A stretch of 7,376 nucleotides of DNA from Bacteroidetes bacterium SW_11_45_7 (GTDB taxonomy: Bacteria > Bacteroidota > Bacteroidia > Chitinophagales > SW-11-45-7): positions 1 through 7,376 of the forward strand of contig PXTV01000249.1 of NCBI GenBank assembly GCA_003022985.1, written 5' to 3'. Positions 5,280-7,376 of the stretch are shown piece by piece (positions within the stretch are counted from its first letter, which is position 1; the number at the start of each line of letters is the position of its first letter). The notes below the pieces were generated by a model. It searched no databases and was not told the DNA's origin. It worked only from the letters and a program-made list of their open reading frames with translations. Position numbers and translations under genes: made by a program.

Positions 5280-6007
5280 GCGATAGCTTAGTGATCATAC
5301 CCACCTATAATGAGCGGGAAAATATCGACCGCATTATTCACAAGGTCTTTTCCTTATCGCACGAGCTTCATATTCTCATTATTGATGATGGCTCGCCCGA
5401 TGGCACCCAAGAGATTGTGAAAAGTCTCCGGCAAGAGTATCCCCGGCAGCTTTTCATTGAGAAACGCAAAGGGAAACAAGGGTTGGGAACTGCTTACATA
5501 TACGGATTTCGATGGGCCCTCCAGCGGGATTACCAATACATTTTTGAAATGGATGCTGATTTTTCTCACAACCCGGATGATTTGCTTCGTCTCTACGAGT
5601 GTTGCCATGAGGAGGGTGCGGATGTGGCTGTTGGCTCACGTTATGTCAAGGATGGCAGCGTAAGCAACTGGCCCTTATCCCGCATTTTTATTTCCTATGG
5701 CGCGTCTATTTACGTACGGCTTGTCACCTTTATGCCGGTTCGGGATGCTACTGCAGGCTTTGTGTGTTACAAGCGGGAAGTACTCGAAGCCATCGATCTT
5801 GACCAAATTCAATTTGTCGGCTATGCGTTCCAGGTAGAAATGAAATTTGCGGCCTGGAAAGCCGGCTTTAGTATTCAGGAAGTGCCCATTACCTTCAGCG
5901 ATCGGGAACGCGGTTTTTCAAAAATGAGCCGTGGTATTGTCAAGGAAGCCGTTTGGGGCGTACTAAAAATCCGCCTGGGGGCACTTAAAGGGCGCTATGA
6001 CATTTAG
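5276..6007 (+). CDS. Polyprenol-phosphate mannosyltransferase (DPM1-like GT2)
   Basis: This 243-residue GT-A glycosyltransferase of family 2 is likely to move mannose from GDP-mannose to a polyprenyl phosphate at the inner face of the cytoplasmic membrane, supplying a lipid-linked donor for envelope or protein glycans. The order of motifs matches dolichol-phosphate mannose synthase: VIIPTYNERENI (6-17), DDGSPDGT (37-44), the metal-binding DADFSHNP (93-100, D93/D95), VGSRYV (119-124), RDATAGFVCYKREVL (156-170) and the acceptor-loop RERGFSKMS (210-218). No C-terminal membrane helices are present, so it resembles the compact DPM1 type rather than membrane-anchored forms. The GTG at 5276 is the only sensible start: a stop lies 15 bp upstream in frame, and the protein begins just before the first strand. 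Sugar and lipid specificity are inferred from the family; a related GT2 transferring another sugar cannot be excluded. Confidence 0.88.
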   Translation: MSDSLVIIPTYNERENIDRIIHKVFSLSHELHILIIDDGSPDGTQEIVKSLRQEYPRQLFIEKRKGKQGLGTAYIYGFRWALQRDYQYIFEMDADFSHNPDDLLRLYECCHEEGADVAVGSRYVKDGSVSNWPLSRIFISYGASIYVRLVTFMPVRDATAGFVCYKREVLEAIDLDQIQFVGYAFQVEMKFAAWKAGFSIQEVPITFSDRERGFSKMSRGIVKEAVWGVLKIRLGALKGRYDI

Positions 6008-6062
6008 CCCTTGCCTGTAACGTCCATTAGATCAATCCCCTCATCCCCTTCAATTGGCTCCT

Positions 6063-7037
6063 TTACAGCTGCGATTGGATGACTTGCCCGATAAAGTACA
6101 CGTAAAGAAGCAAAAGAGCCCAGCCCTCCCATTTGGTAAATTGGTTTTCCAGGCTCATAAACAGGAAGATGAGTGTTGCAATAAGCATCATCGGTAAGCT
6201 GAATTCGAGAATGCTTGCCGGAATTGTTAAACTGCCGAATAATGAAGCAATACCAACTACGGAAAAGGTGTTAAAGATATTGGAACCGAGCACATTTCCT
6301 ACTGCCATTTCAGGATTGTTTTTGCGTGCTGCAGCAATACTTACTGCTAACTCCGGCAATGATGTGCCAAGCGCTACAGCAGTAACTGCGATGATCTCGG
6401 AGCCGATCATCAGCATACCGGACAATTTCGTAATGGACTCTACTGTATAAGTGGCGCCAAAATAAATACCAACTCCGCTCAGCACTAACCATAGCCAAAT
6501 GCTCCAGGGCAAGCGTTCCTTGTACGCCTCTACTTCATTCTCTTCTAATTCACCTTCTAAAAGAAAAGGCTTGTGGATATCATCACTTGAAAGACTATAG
6601 GTGATGTAAAGGATCATACCCAATATCAAGATTCCTCCCTCGAAAATGGAGAAATGCTGATCCCAAATGGTAATAGCCAGTAAAAATGCCGAAACGGCTA
6701 ACAAGGGCATATCCACTTTAAGGATTTCGAAATTCCGTTTGAAGTTTTGCCCAAGAATGCCTGTGACGCCTAAAATCAGGAATATATTGGTGATGTTGGA
6801 ACCGATGACATTGCCGATAACGATTTCCGATGTATCATAAATGACCGATGCGATTGAGGCAGCCAATTCCGGTAATGAGGTGCCCAATGCTACAATAATG
6901 GCACCTGTGATGAATTGGGGGAGGTTAAAGTGAATACCGATCTTTTCAGAAGAGGTCACAAAGTAATCGGAGGACTTGCTCAGGACGGCAATGCTCACGA
7001 TAAAAACGATACTCCACAGTATAGGACTATCCGCCAT
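6063..7037 (-). CDS. CaCA-family Na+/Ca2+ antiporter (YrbG-like)
   Basis: This 324-residue inner-membrane exchanger has the inverted two-half design of the CaCA family, with about ten hydrophobic segments. The first alpha repeat is GAIIVALGTSLPELAASIAS (45-64) followed by GNVIGSNITN (75-84). The second is VTAVALGTSLPELAVSIAA (218-236) followed by GNVLGSNIFN (247-256). Both ion-site glutamates (E57, E229) and both GNxxGSN asparagines are present, so it should be active. The halves are joined by an acidic cytosolic loop at 152-175 (SDDIHKP...EGELEENEVE), a plausible regulatory segment. Known bacterial relatives exchange Na+ or H+ for Ca2+, though some use K+ or other ions, so the ion is inferred. 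The ATG at 7035-7037 lies 65 bp after the DUF1499 stop, and a promoter element sits in that gap. The gene converges with the mannosyltransferase with 55 bp between their stops. Confidence 0.93.
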   Translation of the reverse strand: MADSPILWSIVFIVSIAVLSKSSDYFVTSSEKIGIHFNLPQFITGAIIVALGTSLPELAASIASVIYDTSEIVIGNVIGSNITNIFLILGVTGILGQNFKRNFEILKVDMPLLAVSAFLLAITIWDQHFSIFEGGILILGMILYITYSLSSDDIHKPFLLEGELEENEVEAYKERLPWSIWLWLVLSGVGIYFGATYTVESITKLSGMLMIGSEIIAVTAVALGTSLPELAVSIAAARKNNPEMAVGNVLGSNIFNTFSVVGIASLFGSLTIPASILEFSLPMMLIATLIFLFMSLENQFTKWEGWALLLLYVYFIGQVIQSQL

Positions 7038-7058
7038 AGGAAGCTATTCGTACAACAT

Positions 7059-7066
7059 CAAAGATA
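7059..7066 (-). promoter_or_regulatory. TAnnTTTG-type -7 element for the antiporter gene
   Basis: On the minus strand TATCTTTG (7066-7059) matches the Bacteroidota -7 consensus exactly and ends 21 bp before the antiporter ATG. Upstream, a TTTG lies only 15 bp away, shorter than the usual spacing, so the -33 part is weak. The perfect palindrome GAACATGTTC (7067-7076) abuts the element directly. Confidence 0.35.
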
Positions 7067-7102
7067 GAACATGTTCGAGAGCAAATGGCCGGTTTACTCT
7101 AT

Positions 7103-7376
7103 TTATTGCTTTGCAAACTTTTCTTTTACCGTATTCATGCGCTCCCTGTTCTTGCCCATATCCGAATAACCCAGCCGCGAAGCTGAGCGAAAATGAATGA
7201 GTTTATCGTCAGCAGGGAGATAAAATTCCACATCGTCTACATAGCGCATGATACGTGTTGTAAATGTTACGTGGATATAGTTTTCTTTGTCTTTGAGTAC
7301 TTTGGTGCGGGGCATTTCATCAATAACAGCCATGATCTTCTTTTGGGCACTTTCCCTTGATCCCTGGTATGGTATG
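7103..7376 (-). CDS. DUF1499 family protein, N-terminus cut by window edge
   Basis: The open frame runs from the right edge of the window to a TAA at 7103-7105, giving about 90 C-terminal residues. An internal Met at 7333 is not the likely start because coding sequence continues upstream with IPYQGSRESA. Conserved DUF1499 features are the GS(R)ESA segment, VIDEMPRTKV, YIHVTFTTRIMRYVDDVEFY, and HFRSASRLGYSDMGKNRERM, ending with a short helix. The family is widespread in bacteria and has no established biochemical function; some members are membrane-attached, which the missing N-terminus prevents checking here. The gene has the same orientation as the antiporter and lies 65 bp before it, so read-through co-transcription is possible. 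Confidence 0.85.
   Translation of the reverse strand, partial: IPYQGSRESAQKKIMAVIDEMPRTKVLKDKENYIHVTFTTRIMRYVDDVEFYLPADDKLIHFRSASRLGYSDMGKNRERMNTVKEKFAKQ

Overview
The window looks like ordinary chromosome from a member of the Bacteroidota or a close sister group (for example Balneola- or Rhodothermus-like bacteria). Four things point there. Several gene starts carry a TAnnTTTG promoter element, the -7 signature of the Bacteroidota primary sigma factor. Start codons lack clear Shine-Dalgarno sequences. The Mur-ligase gene is of the short Mpl-like type common in that phylum. A YtxJ-type bacilliredoxin suggests bacillithiol chemistry. Base composition is moderate and no phage, plasmid, CRISPR, tRNA or rRNA signal was seen. 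The phylum call is inference from these features.

Layout. Positions 1-149 hold a GC-rich hairpin behind a leftward gene for an aspartyl/asparaginyl beta-hydroxylase-type 2-oxoglutarate dioxygenase (150-854). The true N-terminus of this protein appears to be displaced into another frame (820-918) by one extra base in a nine-base C tract. A long non-coding stretch (919-1394) contains a roughly 150-bp MITE-like element with hairpin ends, internal inverted repeats and a perfect 9-bp flanking direct repeat. A rightward hotdog acyl-CoA thioesterase follows (1395-1913). A convergent leftward pair comes next: a 50-residue lipoprotein (2353-2505) and ytxJ (2012-2350), separated by 2 bp and preceded by a good leftward promoter. 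That promoter overlaps the start of a divergent Mpl-like peptidoglycan ligase gene (2597-3976).

The second half begins with a pair of inverted CTCCCGAT hairpins (3981-4117), a REPIN-like repeat. Then come a DEDDh 3'-5' exonuclease with an extra C-terminal module (4338-5105), a polyprenol-phosphate mannosyltransferase (5276-6007) preceded by a hairpin and a possible small ORF overlapping its GTG start, a convergent leftward CaCA-family Na+/Ca2+ antiporter (6063-7037), and a DUF1499 protein cut by the right edge (7103-7376).

The genes do not form one pathway. Cell-envelope themes recur: peptidoglycan recycling, a lipid-linked sugar donor, a lipoprotein and an ion antiporter. The genes sit in short, mostly single-gene units with alternating direction. 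I do not see a convincing new multi-gene system. The items most worth following are the poly-C frameshift, the MITE with target duplication, the REPIN-like doublet and the small lipoprotein coupled to ytxJ.
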